This document shows, piece after piece, positions 11,860-22,500 of a DNA stretch of 64,000 nt. A model generated the notes under the pieces. That model was given only the letters and a program-made list of their open reading frames with translations, did no database searches and was not told the origin of the DNA. The DNA is from Helianthus annuus (Eukaryota; Streptophyta; Magnoliopsida; Asterales; Asteraceae), in NCBI RefSeq assembly GCF_002127325.2, contig NC_035438.2, forward strand, positions 143,707,787 to 143,771,786, read 5' to 3'. The position numbers were made by a program, and so were the translations under genes. How positions within the stretch are numbered: position 1 is the stretch's first letter; every line of letters starts with the position of its first letter.

Positions 11860-12642
11860 GAAAAATAAATTCTATGTCCAAGTCACGAAAGATGATGAGC
11901 ACCCGAAAGATCACACACAGTCGAAGGACCCTAGTTCGAAAGATCTTAAAAGAAAACAGAAACTTGTTAGCAATAAACAAACCACACTCGAAAGATCAAC
12001 TATTGTTCGAAGGATCAACAGTACTCGAAAGATTACTGTTGAGTCTCGAACAATGATTTCGAAATATTCAAGAGCTCGAAGGATTCTCCTTTGAAAGATC
12101 CTTATCTTTCGAGCTAAATCCCTATCTTTCGGACACTTGTCTTTCGATTAGATTCCTTTCTCGAAGGATATGATTCAGACTTCGAAGGATGGGTCGAAGG
12201 ATAATAATCTTTCGAGCCTTCCTTGATCGAAAGATAGTCTTTCGAGGTCGAAGGATATCTTTCGAGAGGTTCTGACACACAGACACAAAGTGATGGGTTG
12301 GTGAAAAGGTGACAGGTTGGTAAGTCAACTTTCGGCAAAAGGAGGTAAGGTCTGACACAGATTTCTACCAACTTTGAAATGACCTGAAAGTTTACCAAAT
12401 ATGGACAATCTTATCCACACAGTCCGGTGACCGGAATAGTTACCGGAGTATGCCGGAAATCACCAAAACACTCAAAAACAAGTTTCTAAGTTACCCAACC
12501 CCACTTTAAACACTCCCGGTTAGTTTAGACACGTTTTTACTCAAAGAAAATGCAAGAAACTAAGTAAAAACAGGTGCAAAACCAAGTGTTTCAACACACC
12601 AAAACTTGTAAAAACCCGGTTTTAAACAAGGTAAAGAGCGAG
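11860..12642 (-). repeat. C1 leader with dense CGAAAGAT/CGAAGGAT motif array
   Basis: Non-coding leader between PBS and gag. From about 11885 to 12270 it holds more than 20 copies of CGAA(A/G)GAT(C), in both orientations, 12-21 nt apart in the densest stretches. Copies in opposite orientation can pair. The same motif is repeated in the LTR at about 3627-3790 and in its twin. Confidence 0.85.
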
Positions 12643-12654
12643 GCTCTGATACCA
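12643..12654 (-). other. C1 primer binding site
   Basis: The minus strand reads TGGTATCAGAGC, the usual plant PBS complementary to the 3' end of initiator tRNA-Met, two bases inside the right LTR. It confirms minus orientation. Confidence 0.9.
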
Positions 12655-12656
12655 CT

Positions 12657-13288
12657 TGTAGGTCCCTTTTCGCGGAGGATTACGAACCTAAACCTTGTTA
12701 TACAAACCTACTAGCAAGTGCGGAATCCAAGCTAGCAAGCAAACTGAGTTAGTAGCAAGTAGAGAAACAAACACACAAGTTCACCGATTAACACAACTTG
12801 TATTAATGCAATGAGGGTTCGGTTACAAGCTCAATGTTTACAGAAATGTTCTATAAACTCTCTAAGTGTGTGTGTGAGTTTTGGACAGAATGCTCTCAAA
12901 GCTTTCTATCTCTCGGATGTGCAAATGGCAGAACTTACTCACACTAACACTGCATGGGTATATATATACCCAGCCCATGATGCCAGATCGAAGGATCCGA
13001 TAGATGGTCCGAAGGATCATCTATCGAGGATAAGTTGTTCGAAACATCAGCATTGACCTCGAAGGATCATCCTTCGAGGTCTATCAGTCGAACTATATCT
13101 TTCGTGCACCTCGAAGGATCAACAGAATCCTTCGAGAAGCTATCCTTCGATCAGAACATCTTTCAATATACAAACTGTTGTCCAAGTCAAACCGGAGGAT
13201 GGTTGACTTGGTCAACTTACAACACAAATCAGGACATCGTTACATACAGACCGAATACAGACAAAGTACAGACACAAGTGCACCAACA
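12657..13288 (-). repeat. C1 right LTR (5' LTR of the element)
   Basis: 632 bp, apparently identical to the left LTR including the TATA palindrome (12956-12971). Directly followed by the target duplication CAACC (13289-13293) and the resumed TNL exon. An in-frame start at 13178 in this LTR could give an N-terminal extension to the downstream NB-ARC frame, but that extension is LTR sequence. Confidence 0.95.
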
Positions 13289-13293
13289 CAACC

Positions 13294-14314
13294 TTCTTAT
13301 ATAGAGAGCAATTTAGTTGGCATCGACTCTCGTATGGAAGAATTAAGTTCACGACGGGAAACAAAAGATAATGAAAAGGTGCAAATAGTAGGGATACATG
13401 GGATGGGAGGAATTGGCAAGACTACTATTGCCATTGCTTTGTTTAGAAGAATAAAGTATAAGTTTGAGGGTAGTAGCTTCGTAAACGATGTTAGAGAAAA
13501 TAGTTCAAGTAAAAGAGAAATATGTGCCTTACAAGAAAAGGTTCTAAGGGATATTCTAGAGATCAATCAAAACTTCAATGTTCGAGATCCTGAAGATGGA
13601 GCTAACATGATACGAACAAGATTTGTGCACAAAAAAGTTCGTATGGTTCTTGATGATGTGGATAATTTCAAGCAATTAGAGTTCCTAGCTGCAACACATG
13701 ACTCGTTTGGCCCAGGAAGTAGAGTCATTATCACTACAAGAAACGAGCAATTGTTATCTGATGCAGATGACAAGTACAAGCCCGACTTTTTGATAATGAA
13801 TGATGCTCTTGTGCTGTTTAGCAGATGTGCTTTTAAAACAAATAGTCCTCCTGAAGGGTACGAGGAGTTTTCATGTCGTGTGATCCGCTATGCTGGCTAT
13901 CTTCCTTTAGCTGTGAAAGTTTTAGGCTGTTTCTTCCATGGACGGAAAGCACTTCATGAGTGGGAAAGTGCTTTAAATAGACTAACAAAAGCACCACCTG
14001 TTGATATTTTTAAGACACTGAAGTTAAGTTTTGATGGGTTAGAGGATTCTGAGAAGGATATATTCTTAGACATTGCTTGCTTCTACAAGGGAAGAGACAT
14101 TAGAGACATAACTAAAGTATTTGAGAGCTGTGGTTTTGACCCAGAAATTGGGATTAATGTTCTTTCTGAGAAGTCTCTAATTACCATCTCCAATCATAGA
14201 ATAGGTATGCATGATCTTCTACAAGAAATGGGTCAGCAAATAGCTCGTGAGATTATCTCCAATCGCAGGCTATGGCAGCTTGAATATATCCATGATTCCT
14301 TAAAAAATAATCAG
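13294..14314 (+). CDS. TNL exon 2, 3' part: NB-ARC domain
   Basis: Resumes in frame with the 5' part of exon 2 (PSYIESNLVGIDSRMEEL). Complete NB-ARC: P-loop GIHGMGGIGKTT, RNBS-A-like FVNDVREN, kinase-2 VRMVLDDVDN, RNBS-B GSRVIITTRNEQLL, GLPL motif as AGYLPLAVKVLG (Gly-Gly replaced by Gly-Tyr), RNBS-D-like IFLDIACFYKGRD, and MHD in IGMHDLLQEMG. NB-ARC binds ADP/ATP and switches the receptor on. The exon ends CAG at 14314 before donor GTAATA, phase 0. No stop or frameshift is seen. Confidence 0.9.
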
Positions 14315-14380
14315 GTAATAAATCCCTCTCTCTTCCCCTAAAATTTTACGCTGTTCACAGAAACTAAATCTTTGTTTCAG

Positions 14381-14671
14381 GAGCTAGAAGAAATTGCGGC
14401 AATTGTGGTGCCAGATAAGCAGTATGATGTTGACGAATATGAGGAGAAGGTGGGTTTTAGGGCTGATGTTTTTGAACGCATGAAGAATCTTCGCTTACTT
14501 GATATCAGAGGAAGATTTACATCTTGTGAGCCTACGATCTTCCCTAACAAGTTACGATGGCTTTGTTGGAGTGAGTGCCCATTTACTTCTCTATCAAGGA
14601 CACATATGAGTAAACTTGTTGGTCTTCAAGTAGTTGGTGGCAGTGTTAAGCAGTTTTGGAATGGAAAAAAG
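14381..14671 (+). CDS. TNL exon 3: start of the LRR region
   Basis: Bounded by TTTGTTTCAG and GTAATT, phase 0 at both ends, 97 residues. Contains ELEEIAAIVVPDK, FERMKNLRLLDIRG and KLRWLCWSECPF, the usual first LRR exon of TNL genes. The flanking introns are 66 bp (14315-14380) and 250 bp (14672-14921). Confidence 0.88.
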
Positions 14672-14921
14672 GTAATTATCAAATGAAACCATATTCTCAG
14701 CAATAGCTAGTTTCAAGTGATAGTTTGTCATACTTTAATATTTCACGACAACATATTAGCTAACTTTACACTCTACAATAACTTCCTTGTAGCACAACCA
14801 CTGTTCATGACAGAATTGGTATTGGGTATCACTAGCAGCTTTATCACAATTATCTGTAGTATTAGTGGTTTGCGTGTTGTAAACTACAATTATGTACATT
14901 AGTTTCTATCTCTGTCAACAG

Positions 14922-15962
14922 ATTATGCCAAATCTGAAGTATCTTAATCTTCAACAGTTAGACTGTCTGACAACGCTTCCAGATGTCTCAATGGCTCCAA
15001 ACATTGAGAAGTTGACTGTGTCACGTTGTACAAATTTGGTTGAGGTTCATGAGTCTCTTGGATCTCACAAAAGGATTTTGAAGTTGCAAATTATTGGTTG
15101 TAAGCGGCTTAAGCGTCTGCCATCCAGGTTTGAGATGGAATCCTTGTGGTTTCTAAATCTCAACAAATGCCCCAGTCTAGCGAGATTTCCAGACGTGTCC
15201 CCGTGTATGATAAAGTTATCATGTATACAACTTGATTACTGTTGTAGTATAGAAGCATTGCCATCATCTGAAGTATATCTTCCTAGTCTAAGACACTTGA
15301 GTTTCAGAAGATACAAAAGTCATACGAACAACAACATTCCAAAGGAGCATGGATTCGGGGAAAATTTAGTCAAGGATTATACCAAAGCATATCCAAAGCT
15401 CCTCAATTCATGTACTCTGATAAATTGGTGTTCGTTGAGATCATTAAATCTTAGTTGGAGACCCATGGAAAGTGAAGTCTTCCTAAAAAATCTCCATGCA
15501 TTTTCCTGCTTGGAAACTTTATACCTAAGTGGAAACAACAACTTAATCCAATTACCTGAAAGCATCTCCCATCTTTCTCGTCTGAGAAAGTTGAATTTGA
15601 ATGAGTGTCACCAACTTCAAATTTTGCATAGCCTCCCATCAAGCATACAAGAATTAGAGGCAAACAATTGCTACTCTTTAGAAAAGATTGATGATCTATC
15701 ACCAGAGTATGACTGTTCCCATCTTTCTCGTCTGAGAAAGTTGAATTTGAATGAGTGTCACCGACTTCAAATTTTGCATGGACTCCCATCAACAATACAA
15801 GAATTACAGGCAAACAATTGCTACAATCTGCAAAAGATTGACCATCTATTACAAGAGTATGATAGTTGGTATCATATTTCCTTCATTAACTGTCAGAAAC
15901 TTGTGGAGGATGATGATAGCAAAAGATACCTTCATAAGCTATCGCAGCAATCATTCTTTAAG
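14922..15962 (+). CDS. TNL exon 4: LRR domain
   Basis: 347 residues after acceptor GTCAACAG. Leucine-rich repeats start MPNLKYLNLQQLDCLTTLP. Near the end, two 150-bp units (15571-15720 and 15721-15870) encode nearly the same 50 residues (HLSRLRKLNLNECH, LQILH, LPS, IQEL, ANNCY): an in-frame tandem duplication. The exon ends before GTGCCC at 15963. The 120-bp intron that follows (15963-16082) has no stop, so intron retention would keep the frame open. LRRs shape effector recognition and autoinhibition. Confidence 0.87.
15571..15870 (+). repeat. Tandem 150-bp in-frame LRR duplication
   Basis: Units 15571-15720 and 15721-15870 begin identically (ATCTTTCTCGTCTGAGAAAG) and stay highly similar to the end. 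They differ mainly by substitutions that change residues in the putative ligand face (H/R, S/G, E/Q). Fifty codons each, so the frame is kept. Confidence 0.9.
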
Positions 15963-16082
15963 GTGCCCCATTTCTTAGGTCCTTTCTCATTTGTATTTTA
16001 CTTATTTCTGCCCAAACCAACATGTAAAGTCTTACGTATGAATGAGCTTATTGAACAATATATGTTTATTTGTTGGATACAG

Positions 16083-16337
16083 AGATGTGCTGTTACAGAT
16101 CGTGAGCTATCAATTGCTATACCTGGAAACAAAATACCAAGCTGGTTCAAAGAGCCACAACCTGGGTATCGTATAGCAATGGAGTTACCTCCCAAATGCG
16201 AGACACAAATCAATGGGATTGCGATATGTGGTGTATTCCCTGGGGAGTGGCAAGGGCAAGTTATCGTCCTAGTACCTCCTTCGACTTTAAAAAAGATGGA
16301 ATGTCCATTAGTATTAGTTGGAAGGAGGATGAATTTA

Positions 16338-16387
<50 letters not shown>

Positions 16388-16691
16388 TAATAATAATAAC
16401 AATAATAATAATAATAATGCATCTGCAGCAGCAGCAGAAGGTGAGAATGAGAATATGTGGATATCGTATAGACCATGTACTTCCTTTGGGGGTCAAGATT
16501 GGTCTGCCGGTGGTGCTCTACTCATTTCAATAAGCCTAGCTTATGGTGCAAAAGCTGTAAGATGTGCAGCACGACTTATCTACAAAGAAGATGTGGAATC
16601 GAACCAACAAATTACAACTTGTATCTCCTATCCATGGAAGAACCTAAAGGGAAGGAGAAAAAGTGCCTGCCAGGCCCCCCAAAATTTTTAG
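16083..16691 (+). CDS. TNL exon 5: C-terminal (C-JID-like) domain with Asn tract
   Basis: 202 residues after acceptor ATACAG. RELSIAIPGNKIPSWFK and ICGVFPGEWQG are hallmarks of the post-LRR C-JID region of TNLs, which in known TNL resistosomes contacts the effector. It is interrupted at residues 1061-1087 by 27 consecutive Asn codons (AAT/AAC microsatellite) followed by ASAAAAEGENENMW, then continues GGALLISISLAYGAKAVRCAARLIYKED to TAG 16689-16691. The expansion is in frame. Confidence 0.85.
16338..16418 (+). repeat. Coding (AAT)n microsatellite
   Basis: 27 trinucleotides, AAT with scattered AAC interruptions, encoding poly-Asn in TNL exon 5. A short GCA run coding Ala follows. Length is likely to vary between individuals. 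Confidence 0.97.
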
Positions 16692-17633
16692 AGGGTGATG
16701 TGTAAATAGAAATATTAACATTACACGTTCTATCTCAACCCTAGCTTTATTGAAATAAGGAATTGCTGCTTTTATCCGCATATTGTGATTGATTGGTCAT
16801 AAGATCATGAAAAAAATCCTACCAATTAAAAACATTAATTAAACTGGAAATTATCGTATAAAGATTTGAAAAGAAAAGCTTACAATCTTTTGAAGCCCTT
16901 AATAAGCAAAATTTACAATCGTTTAAGAAATTATAGTCATCTCCGTCATACCAATTTGCAAAGCTAAGGTGACAAATTCTAAAGACCGTGACCACTAACA
17001 CCCCATAAACTATTGTTAAGTTCTAGTATTTTATTGAAATAAAATAAATATGTAGATTGTTTGAAAAAAAAAATATGTTGTTGTACACTTGAATATTAAT
17101 ATCCTAAATGGTGAATAATAACTAATAAATTTCCGAAAAGATGTAAAGTTGAGGTGCCTTATTTGCCATGAAAACGTAACGGCCATGAAAATTTGGTCTA
17201 AATACCATAGGGCTAAATATATAGTGGCCGGTTATTGTACAATGGCCTTTATCATACAAGTTGTATGCGATGCCTACAGCCGTACGATCTTCGATCGATT
17301 AAAGGCGAGCGAAACTAATTTATATGATTAAATTAATCAAATTAATATATTTAAATCATACCAAGAAGGTTAAAATCGTCATTACGAGATCATAAATCTA
17401 TGTAATTGACCGAAAATAGTTCAAAATCAAACCCTAAATCAAATTTAAAAACCTTACATTCTTCTACCCCAACTTCCGTCCTTCCCTTTCGGTGCGATTT
17501 CATCGAACGTTAATAAGGACTACTGATTTGGGAGTTGTAAGGGAGAAACGGAACAAGACTAACGACGATCAACCACAATCGAAGAAGATGAATCCAGGTT
17601 ATTGATAATATGTGAATTCTGATTATACGTTGC
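16692..17633. other. Intergenic region downstream of the TNL gene
   Basis: AT-rich sequence of about 0.9 kb. No gene or clear repeat is supported; short open frames here have no recognisable features. It probably includes the TNL 3' UTR and polyadenylation signals (AATAAG at about 16756, AATAAA at 17037-17045), but none can be fixed. Confidence 0.5.
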
Positions 17634-17822
17634 AGCAATCATTCCTTATGCATGACTAAGCTTATTAAACAATATATGTTTATTTGTTGAATACAGAGAT
17701 GTGTTGTTATAGATCGTGAGCTATCAATTGCTATACCTGGAAACAAAATACCAAGTTGGTTCAAAGAGGCACAACCTGGGTATCTTATAGCATTGGTGTT
17801 ACCTCCCAAATGCGATACCCAC
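17634..17822 (+). pseudogene. Truncated copy of the TNL intron 4 / exon 5 region
   Basis: Matches about 15948-16205 of the TNL gene: CAGCAATCATTC, a shortened intron ending TTGAATACAG, then the codons for DRELSIAIPGNKIP and SWFKEAQPG, stopping at ACCTCCCAAATGCGA. Intron sequence is kept, so it arose at the DNA level, not through RNA. It has internal changes and no open frame of use. Confidence 0.88.
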
Positions 17823-17920
17823 ATAGCATAGATTAAATAGGTAGTTTCATGCGTATAGTATTTCACCATGAGTCCGCAAAGAACGAATTTCTCATGGAAC
17901 GTGGTACGAAAGTTCGGTAA

Positions 17921-17981
17921 CATGATAGAAACACTTATATATAGGAAGTACCAGCGGCGTATCCACCATGTTTCGATCATG
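17921..17981 (-). promoter_or_regulatory. TATA-containing hairpin block, remnant copy
   Basis: Arms CATGATAGAAACA and TGTTTCGATCATG pair at 12 of 13 positions around the conserved CTTATATATAGG...TATCCACCA core, which is shared with 25454-25524 and 34406-34476. On the minus strand the core reads CCTATATATAAG, a strong TATA box. Confidence 0.7.
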
Positions 17982-18832
17982 TCACGTCTGTCTCGTCTTC
18001 AGTGCCATGTTACTTATCGGGTTTTGCTACTCAACACAGCACATAGATTAACCAATCTGAATCAAGATTCCCATGTAGTACATCATAAAGAGTAAAGTTT
18101 CAGAAATTTAGTTCGATCCTGAAAGGTTATGATTACTGTTTTGGATTGCGGAGACACGTGTGATTTGTGTAAAAGTCTCGAAACGAACAAGAATTAAGTT
18201 TAAAACCACATGTAAAATCGAGATAGCATAAAAGATAGGCTCATAAAACATGGGATTGTTCCGGGTAGAGGAACATTGACTAACCAAAGTGAATCGAACC
18301 CCTCTCAAATTGAGGCAACGTGTTTGGACTCACTTAGACAAATACGTCATCGATGTTAGGCCTACGATATTCGTCCTTTTCGTCCCTTCACGTTCCTAAT
18401 TGATTGGTAACTCCGTGACTTTTGGCGAGACAGTAAAATCAAAGAGTGGGACTAGTTATCAAGGTGTGAATTTCACCTCTAACTTGACAACATCGTACCC
18501 TAAATGTGTTCGTACTTATCAAAAGATAAAACCTACTAGAATATGACATGGAAATTTCCCTTCAAGGTTTGGATGTCACTCCTGACTTGAGGGTCAACCT
18601 CGTGCGAAATACAAACATTGATCAGCAGTGTTTTCAAAGTATCCAAGTGTACATTGTGTCAGCCTTAGGAAAGGCATGTATGTTTAGCAGAAAATGTGTT
18701 GCTAGGAAGCAAGTATGGTAGAATGCATAAGTCTTAAACAACAGATAAGAGTCAAAGTTTCCTAGAACTATAGACTAGGGAAAGTATTCCTACTTTTCCT
18801 AATTCCTTATAGCTATGGCTCTGATACCAATC

Positions 18833-19597
18833 TGTCACACCCCAACCGATGGCGGAAACATCGGGGTGCGGCACTAAGCGAATCAGATTGTTTAGAAGTT
18901 TCCACAATACTAAATGTTTTATTATAGATTTAACCAAGTTTAAAGCATTGTCTAAACATCAAGTTTCACAACCACAAAATATCATTACAAATCATCTGGA
19001 ATATTGTTCAAATGTTTCTTAAATTAACTAGATGAGTTTCTAGCATCATCCTAGCTTGTTCCTTGAATCCAGCAACCTATCAGCCTGCAACATGTATTAA
19101 AATATATCAACAAAAGTGTTGGCTAGTATACAAGTTTGAGTATAAGTATCATAATAGTTTAAAAAGGCTCATATCCATCATGCAAACATATAGAAGTTTC
19201 AGCCATGCTAGTTTACGCAGTCTAAGTGATAGCCCAAGAATCCCAATGCGTTTAATGGTTCTTCCCCAAGAATAATGGGAAGATAAATGTCTCCTCCTAA
19301 CAATACCCCCGAGAATAATGGGGAGGTGCATTACTCCTATAGCGCTACTATCGTTAAGGCGGAACTACACACAAGGATTAAACATTCACATAGCATAAAG
19401 AATCAAGAATCACAGGTTTCAAGTCTCACGTTCACAGATGATAGAGCATGTTTCCAAATATGTTTCAAGTGTCAAGTTTATAGAATACATGTTGTATCCC
19501 AAAAGTGTTTAAAACAAAAAGGGATCGAGTATACTCACAATGGGTGCTAACTATCGACACCTACTATTGGATCGAAGGGAGCTCTGAGATTAGCCTG
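18833..19597 (-). repeat. Partial LTR of the Tekay remnant
   Basis: Begins TGTCACACCCCAACCGATGG directly after the minus-strand PBS, similar in layout to the T2 LTR start. Truncated at 19597 by the 5' LTR of O. Confidence 0.7.
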
Positions 19598-22500
19598 TGT
19601 AACACCTCGTAAAATCGTGTCCAATAATGAGTTGACACGTGTAATAAACCCTAATAAAGTCAAACGTTGACTATGAGGGACTATTTTGTCAAAAACAAAA
19701 ACCTTGTTTATAGAAGGACTAAAAGTGTCAACATGCCTAAACTAGGCCTCTGAGTGACCTTATGCGGTGTCTGTATTCTCAAATGAGCCACTTGTTGGAC
19801 GAGAGGAGCCGTTTGTGTAATTATTTGAAAGTTTGCGCGATGAAGGGTTAAAAGTGTCAACATGTTAATTCTTACCTCTGAGTGACCTTTTAACAAGCCG
19901 AAAGCTTCACTATGTTTCATCATGTTCTCGGGAATGCCTAATATTGGCTATTAAAGGCTTTTATGCCAATAAGTGAACTTACGCGCAAGTTTGCGAGTTA
20001 GAGGGGTTAAATGTGTCAATACGTTTAATTATACCTCTGAATGACCTTTTAATGAACCCGAAGCATTTTGATGTGCCATCATACTTTTGAAAATGCGTAT
20101 TATGGGCCACATAGGGCTTTGATGTCATTAAATGATGATAAGCACAGGTTTGCGCATTAGAGGGACCAAAAGCGTCAATAAGCAAAACTACGCTTTCGAG
20201 CGACCTTTAAGAGAACCAGAGACTCCGTAATGCTCGGTCACGTTCTCCGGAATCCCTGTATGGGTTATACAAGACTTGGATATCAATAAATGGCTTTACA
20301 CGTAACTTTATGCGTTCATGGGACTAAAAGCGTCAAAACGGCGAAACTATGCATATTCGCGCGTATTCTACATTCTGGCCATACCCACACATCCATAAAT
20401 GTTTGTAATCATTAAAATATTATATTTTAGTGATGGGAATGCAAAAATACCATCCGTCGCGAAATCTGGATTGTTTTCGCGTCCGTTCGAACGTTCGTCG
20501 CAATTAAGCGGAATACGCGACCGTACGACCGAACGCACTGGCATCCATAATATTTTTGAGCATGGTTGAAGTTAAATATACTTTAACTTCCTTATAGAGC
20601 TTAGAATGGGGTTAACGGGTGTTAGAAGTGCCAAAAACTCAATGATACGCGTTCAGGGGCCAAAACTGCCAACGGTGGAAACTTTGAGTATGAAGAATAG
20701 GTCTTTACGGACCGTATACATAGGACCATACGGTCCGTATGCATGTCTGAACAGTAGAAATATTGACAGCTGCCCTTCTTCTTCCTTGCAGCCCACACAA
20801 ACCTCTTGGACACTTGTTTTTCGAAATCAGGAGGAGCTGGTTTAATGGTATTAGACACCTGTCCTTACACCTGGAATGATCCTAGGACTCCTCTTAACAC
20901 TTGTCTTAATCCTAATCATCCCCAAAAACAATAAATAGGCCATAAAACCCAACCATTCCATTTGCTCATTTTGCATTCTTGCTTCTCATCTCTCAAATCT
21001 GGAGCTTCATGAACTGAATGGGACTTATTTTCTTGTAGAAAAGATAGCATGGACCCTTTGTAAGTGCCTAAACCCATTCTATAGTTCAGTTTCATAGTTT
21101 TACAAACCAAAAAGTCAAGTATCGTAAATTAGCTTTGACTTTTGGTTTAAACTCTTATGGTCCAGCCACTGATCGAATTGTAAGTGGGTATAAGACCATA
21201 GTTAGGTAGGTGATTAACCCCTTAAAGGGCACCTCCTAATTCCTTCATTTGCTTAGTTAATTGTCGGGTCAAACCGTTTAGGTAAAAAGTCAAACTTGGC
21301 AGATTTGTGCACATTAATTAAAACCATAGATGCAGATGTTATAAATTATATTTTAACACTCTAATAACTTGGCAATTGCTATTAGAACATGTCTAAGCTG
21401 GTCCAACCTGACAATTATGAGTTTAGGGTCGGTTCGCAACTGAAAGTCGCAAAAGCTTGACTTTGCTTTGACTTTTCTGTTCTGACCTAATTAAGCTTGA
21501 TTCTTCCATGTTTTAAGCTTCCATTAGGACCGTATTATGTTGTAGTATAACCCCCTAAGGTTGTATTACCTGGTCCTTAGTAGTTTGAAGTATATGCTAG
21601 TTCCCGTTATTATGCTTATAAATGCCCATTTTGCCCTTTTGACATATGAATGAGATTCTTAGAAATGTGAGAGGACAAAGACCTTTGCTACTGATGTATA
21701 AGCATGTCCCGAAAATTTCACATCAGTTCTTGGTCCCAATTAGGAGTTATGGTCGATATCGTAATTAGAAGCTTTTAATTAAGTAAATTGCGATATTTTG
21801 CATAAGGCATGTTTAAACTTGGATTTTGACCCAAAACTCATTACCTACTGTTAAGATATTATTTTTAGGGATTGTTGGAATTATTGAATAGATTATAAAC
21901 TGATCATATCATAGAGTTCTTGTATTATTCGGTAAATGATGATAATACCCTTTTCGTGCATAAAATGAGATTTACAAATGATTTGAATGCCAAACCTTTT
22001 TTCTACTGATTTCATATATTAAATAAATTATTTTGAGCATTCAAAACTGATCAAAATCTCAGATTTCCATAAAACCCCTTAATTTTCGTCAATTAGCGAT
22101 TTTTACGCTATTTAGGTGCATAGTATGGTTTTAAACCATAATTAACACCTAAGACTTGTTACCTACTGAATTTTTAAACAAATTTTAATATTATTAAAGT
22201 AGGTATAAGTCGTGAACTCAGACTTCCAAAAATGTCCGTAAAAGCATATGTGAAATGACCAAAATACCCTTTCGGGGCATAGTTTGGCCATAAATGGTAA
22301 AACTCACATATGTATGATATCTTACTGATGTAATGTGATAAAATAAATATTTTTACTAATTACCAAAGACCAAAACCTCGGTTTGTTTTAAAACCTCTAT
22401 TATAAAGGGTAAAATGACCAAAATGCCCCTATGGGACTTAATCTGGTTTTAAACACTTTTTGGGCATATATGTTAACATCCTACTGATGTATTAACATAT

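Larger units (their letters stand above)
3295..13288 (-). mobile_element. C1: Ty1/copia LTR retrotransposon (SIRE/Maximus-like) in TNL exon 2
   Basis: Complete element of 9,994 bp: two 632-bp LTRs (TG...CA), target duplication CAACC (3290-3294 and 13289-13293), polypurine tract next to the left LTR, and initiator-Met-type PBS next to the right LTR, so it reads on the minus strand. The LTRs look identical by eye, which means a very young insertion. Internally it is rearranged. N-terminal gag (to about 11531) and integrase-RT-RNaseH (8571-5818) read on the minus strand, but the block between them (about 8571-11530; C-terminal gag and protease) reads on the plus strand. Sequence is missing at both junctions: the central gag, and the zinc-binding front of integrase. 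It could only move with help from another element. Confidence 0.92.
1119..16691 (+). pseudogene. TIR-NB-LRR immune receptor gene, split by a copia element
   Basis: Five-exon model: 1119-1624, 3229-3294 plus 13294-14314 (exon 2, split), 14381-14671, 14922-15962 and 16083-16691. Leaving out 3295-13293 (element plus one copy of the target duplication) the exons total 3,534 nt, a single open frame of about 1177 residues, a normal TNL size. Domain order: TIR (about 16-165), NB-ARC (about 197-500; P-loop GIHGMGGIGKTT at 224-235, kinase-2 VRMVLDDVDN at about 305, MHD at 496-498), LRRs (about 540-975) and a C-terminal C-JID-like region (976-1177). TNL proteins are cytoplasmic or nuclear receptors for pathogen effectors. 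With C1 in place, translation from exon 1 would stop at TAG 3350-3352 inside the LTR. Coding sequence on both sides of the insertion looks undamaged, so the loss is probably recent. I cannot name an orthologue. Confidence 0.9.
17860..19597 (-). mobile_element. Remnant of an older Tekay-type LTR element
   Basis: An LTR piece with the conserved TATA hairpin block (17921-17981), then a leader-like stretch (about 18100-18816), a minus-strand PBS (TGGTATCAGAGC-type at 18817-18829), and a second LTR start at 18833 (TGTCACACCCCAACC) running to 19597, where O interrupts it. The leader just before the PBS resembles that of T2 (33710-33790). No gag or pol remains, so most of the interior is deleted. 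Confidence 0.7.

Noticed and set aside
13178..13293. Alternative start of the NB-ARC frame
   Set aside because: The ATG and first residues lie in the C1 LTR and are not receptor sequence.
15963..16082. Reading this segment as coding between TNL exons 4 and 5
   Set aside because: It has no stop, but it has GT/AG ends, is T-rich, and the residues do not look like LRR or C-JID sequence. A 120-bp intron fits better.
15998..16402. Long antisense frame with poly-Leu over TNL exon 5
   Set aside because: A shadow of the AAT microsatellite and the exon on the other strand.
17921..17981. Hammerhead ribozyme in the conserved hairpin
   Set aside because: No CTGATGA...GAAA core on either strand. Some likeness to other small ribozymes could not be supported by eye.
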